DNA from: JAQVYB01 sp964490935
GTDB lineage: Bacteria; Verrucomicrobiota; Kiritimatiellia; RZYC01
DNA: 64,000 nt
NCBI GenBank assembly: GCA_964490935.1
Contig: CAZBEO010000004.1
Coordinates: 1 to 64,000, forward strand
Direction of reading: 5' to 3'
Under the pieces are notes generated by a model, which was not told where the DNA came from, made no database searches, and worked only from the letters and a program-made list of their open reading frames with translations. Shown one piece after another: positions 61,661 to 64,000 of the stretch (its first letter is position 1; each line of letters begins with the position of its first letter). A program made the translations under genes and the position numbers.

Positions 61661-64000
61661 ACAATTTTACACCAAGAGCGCAGCAGGTTCTGCAACTGGC
61701 ACGCAAGGAGGCCGAGCGCTTTAATCATGGGTATGTCGGCACAGAGCATATTCTGCTTGGGCTGGTCACGCTGGGGCAGGGCGTGGCGGTCAATGCGCTG
61801 CTGAAAATGGGCGTGGACCTGGAGTCGCTCCGCCTCGAAGTCGAGAATGCGGTGGGCGTCGGCCCGGAAACCAAGACCGTGGGCAATCTGCCTTTCACGC
61901 CGCGCGTGAAGAAAATTCTGGCCCTCTCGAGCAGTGAGGCGCGTGCGCTGAATCACTCGTACGTCGGCACGGAGCACATTCTGCTCGGATTGCTGCGTGA
62001 GGGCGAGGGCGTGGCTTCGCGCGTACTCAAAAATTTGAATGTGGACCTGGATAAGACCCGCATTGAAATCATGCGCGAGCTGGACCCAAATTATGATCCC
62101 TCCGGCGAGGAAGTGGCCGCTGGCGGCAGTGCGAACCCGATGGCAGCGCAAGATTCAAAAACGCCTGCGCTGAAGGCGTTTGGACGCGATTTGACCGAGC
62201 TGGCTGAGAAGGGCGAACTGGATCCGGTGGTGGGCCGGGCCAATGAAATCGAGCGCGTGGTGCAGATACTGTGCCGCCGTACCAAGAACAATCCCGTGTT
62301 GCTGGGCGAGGCCGGCGTGGGCAAGACGGCGATCGTGGAAGGGTTGGCCCAGTCGATCGGACGGGGCGATGTGCCGGAACTGCTACGTGGGAAACGGGTG
62401 ATCACCCTGGACCTGGCCCTGATGGTGGCTGGCACGAAATACCGGGGACAGTTCGAAGAGCGTATTAAAGCGGTGATGGACGAAGTACGGCGGAGCAAGG
62501 ACGTACTGTTGTTTCTGGATGAACTGCACACGATTGTCGGAGCCGGTTCGGCGGAAGGGGCGATGGATGCCTCGAACATCATGAAGCCCGCCCTTTCGCG
62601 GGGAGAGATGCAGTGCATCGGTGCCACCACGCTCAAGGAATACCGCAAATTTATTGAAAAAGACGCCGCGCTCGAACGGCGTTTTCAGACGGTTTTGGTC
62701 CCCGAGCCCAGCGTGGAAGAGGCGCTGGAAATTCTGAAGGGATTGCGTCCCAAATATGAGGAACATCATCATGCCAGTATCACCGACGAGGCCCTGAAGT
62801 CAGCCGTAGAACTTTCGGCGAGATACCTGCCGGATCGTTTTCTCCCGGACAAGGCGATCGACGTGATGGACGAGGCCGGCGCCCGCGCCCGCATCGGCTC
62901 AATGACCCGCCCGCCGGACTTGAAGGATCAGGAACAGCGGCTTGTGGAAATCAAACGCAAAAAAGAAGACGCCATTCGCGCCCAGCAGTTTGAAGCCGCC
63001 GCGCAATACCGCGATGAAGAACGTACCGCACGAGAGGCCATGGAAAAGGTGCTCGATGAATGGCGCAAGACGCGGGATGAAAAAGTGGTGCAGGTTAATG
63101 AAGACGACATCATGGTCATTGTCTCCAAGTGGACGGGCGTTCCGCTGACCCGCCTGGAAGACAAAGAAATGGCGCGCCTACTGAATATGGAAAAGGAACT
63201 GGAGGAGAAGGTTATCGGTCAGAACGAGGCCGTGCACGCCATTTCCAAATCGCTGCGTCGCTCGCGGGCCAATTTGAAAGACCCACGCCGCCCGATCGGT
63301 TCGTTTGTGTTTCTGGGCCCCACAGGCGTCGGAAAGACCCTCCTCGCCAAACAGCTTGCTCACTTTATGTTTAACGATGCCGATGCGCTGATTCAGGTGG
63401 ACATGTCCGAATACATGGAGAAATTTTCGTCCTCGCGGATGGTGGGCTCGCCGCCGGGGTATGTCGGGCATGACGATGGCGGCCAATTGACCGAAAAGGT
63501 CCGGCGCCGCCCCTATTCGGTGGTCCTGTTTGATGAAATGGAAAAGGCGCATCCCGACGTCATGCATCTGCTGCTCCAAATCCTGGAAGAAGGCAAACTG
63601 ACCGATAGCTTGGGCCGCGCGATTGATTTCCGCAATACCGTCATCATCATGACCTCCAATCTCGGTGCGGACCTCGTGAAGAAGGGCCCCGGTCTCGGAT
63701 TCAATCCGGGCAAGGACGACAAGGCCGACTACGAAAAACTGAAAACGCAGATGCTCGATGCCTCGAAGAAGGTCTTCAAACCCGAACTGCTCAACCGCAT
63801 TGATGACATCATCGTCTTCCGTCAGCTCTCGAAGGATAATATGGAGCAGATTCTGGAGATCGAACTGCAGAAGGTGAAGGACCGTCTCGACAGCCGTAAG
63901 ATTGAGCTGGTGCTGCTGCCCGAGGCCCGGGAATTTCTGATCGGGAAGGGCTACGATCCCTTGTATGGTGCACGCCCGATGCGCCGTTCCATCGAAAAAT
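61657..64000 (+). CDS. clpC: ClpC-type AAA+ protease regulatory subunit (partial, cut by window end)
   Basis: The first 781 codons of a class I Clp ATPase that unfolds proteins for ClpP. The N-domain (about 2-150) has two repeats (YVGTEHILLGLV and YVGTEHILLGLL). AAA1 has Walker A GEAGVGKTA and Walker B LLFLDELH. A middle region with a UVR-type motif (QFEAAAQYRDEE) separates it from AAA2 with Walker A GPTGVGKTLL, Walker B VVLFDEME and the TSNLGADLV sensor. The UVR-containing middle domain marks ClpC rather than ClpB or ClpA. The window ends inside AAA2's small domain (YDPLYGARPMRR). The start overlaps mcsB. Confidence 0.93.
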   Translation, partial: MNNFTPRAQQVLQLARKEAERFNHGYVGTEHILLGLVTLGQGVAVNALLKMGVDLESLRLEVENAVGVGPETKTVGNLPFTPRVKKILALSSSEARALNHSYVGTEHILLGLLREGEGVASRVLKNLNVDLDKTRIEIMRELDPNYDPSGEEVAAGGSANPMAAQDSKTPALKAFGRDLTELAEKGELDPVVGRANEIERVVQILCRRTKNNPVLLGEAGVGKTAIVEGLAQSIGRGDVPELLRGKRVITLDLALMVAGTKYRGQFEERIKAVMDEVRRSKDVLLFLDELHTIVGAGSAEGAMDASNIMKPALSRGEMQCIGATTLKEYRKFIEKDAALERRFQTVLVPEPSVEEALEILKGLRPKYEEHHHASITDEALKSAVELSARYLPDRFLPDKAIDVMDEAGARARIGSMTRPPDLKDQEQRLVEIKRKKEDAIRAQQFEAAAQYRDEERTAREAMEKVLDEWRKTRDEKVVQVNEDDIMVIVSKWTGVPLTRLEDKEMARLLNMEKELEEKVIGQNEAVHAISKSLRRSRANLKDPRRPIGSFVFLGPTGVGKTLLAKQLAHFMFNDADALIQVDMSEYMEKFSSSRMVGSPPGYVGHDDGGQLTEKVRRRPYSVVLFDEMEKAHPDVMHLLLQILEEGKLTDSLGRAIDFRNTVIIMTSNLGADLVKKGPGLGFNPGKDDKADYEKLKTQMLDASKKVFKPELLNRIDDIIVFRQLSKDNMEQILEIELQKVKDRLDSRKIELVLLPEAREFLIGKGYDPLYGARPMRRSIEK

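Noticed and set aside
1..64000. tRNA or rRNA genes
   Set aside because: No cloverleaf, GGTTCGAATCC-type T-loop in a non-coding spacer, or rRNA-like sequence was noticed.

Overview
The window looks like a chromosomal segment of a member of the PVC superphylum, most likely Kiritimatiellota or a close relative. This is inferred from several features seen together: paired PEP-CTERM proteins, a full MoxR/DUF58/Bat operon, pyruvate:ferredoxin oxidoreductase, McsA-McsB-ClpC, prepilin-like and FHA genes, moderately high GC, and intergenic spaces littered with short palindromic repeats. No rRNA, tRNA, CRISPR array or intact transposase gene was recognised.

Layout. Positions 271-10219 (minus strand): a compact aerotolerance-type operon, transcribed moxR, DUF58, lipoprotein-like partner, batA, batB-TPR fusion, Gln-rich batC-like, batD, batE, then an outer-membrane beta-barrel protein. 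10662-13952: mfd. 14171-15590: two PEP-CTERM proteins, each with its own terminator. 15962-18068: khpB/jag, dus and a cysteine-rich metal-chelating protein, translationally coupled. 18667-24557: a tripartite RND efflux operon preceded by a small membrane protein. 24883-27106: argS and a PPC-domain protein. 27205-31447: a metallo-beta-lactamase-fold hydrolase and nifJ. 31644-33072: map with a SEC-C motif, and a THEP1-like NTPase. 33099-33686: lexA, with a strong palindrome lying inside its promoter. 34174-35310: a lower-GC, truncated PD-(D/E)XK gene that looks foreign. 35113-40874: a five-gene operon encoding a DevBCA-type exporter, a GH3 acyl-amido synthetase and a GNAT acetyltransferase. 40910-44436: a BMP-type nucleoside ABC importer without its binding protein. 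44674-45612: a sugar-nucleotide epimerase. 45861-50117: a 1418-residue multidomain secreted alpha-amylase. 50505-53510: PIG-L deacetylase, DUF364 protein and an ATP-cone/uridine-kinase fusion. 53669-54766: ilvC. 55001-56203 (plus): a GT4 glycosyltransferase. 56844-58877 (minus): prepilin-like, FHA and surE. 59147-64000 (plus): class IV aminotransferase, mcsA, mcsB and clpC (cut by the window end).

How genes work together. The Bat block is a coupled membrane/periplasmic chaperone-like system driven by a MoxR ATPase. The RND operon encodes all three parts of an envelope pump. DevBCA with GH3 and GNAT forms a plausible make-and-export cassette for an acyl amide, which is the best candidate here for an undescribed system. 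McsA, McsB and ClpC form the arginine-phosphorylation protein quality-control pathway, but without an adjacent ctsR.

The intergenic regions carry several families of short palindromic repeats. They include a two-hairpin element present three times (plus a half copy inside the 3' end of the PIG-L gene), a 26-bp hairpin repeat present three times, and four palindromes spaced exactly 31 bp apart at 56624-56738. All functional assignments come from reading motifs by eye; no database search was run.
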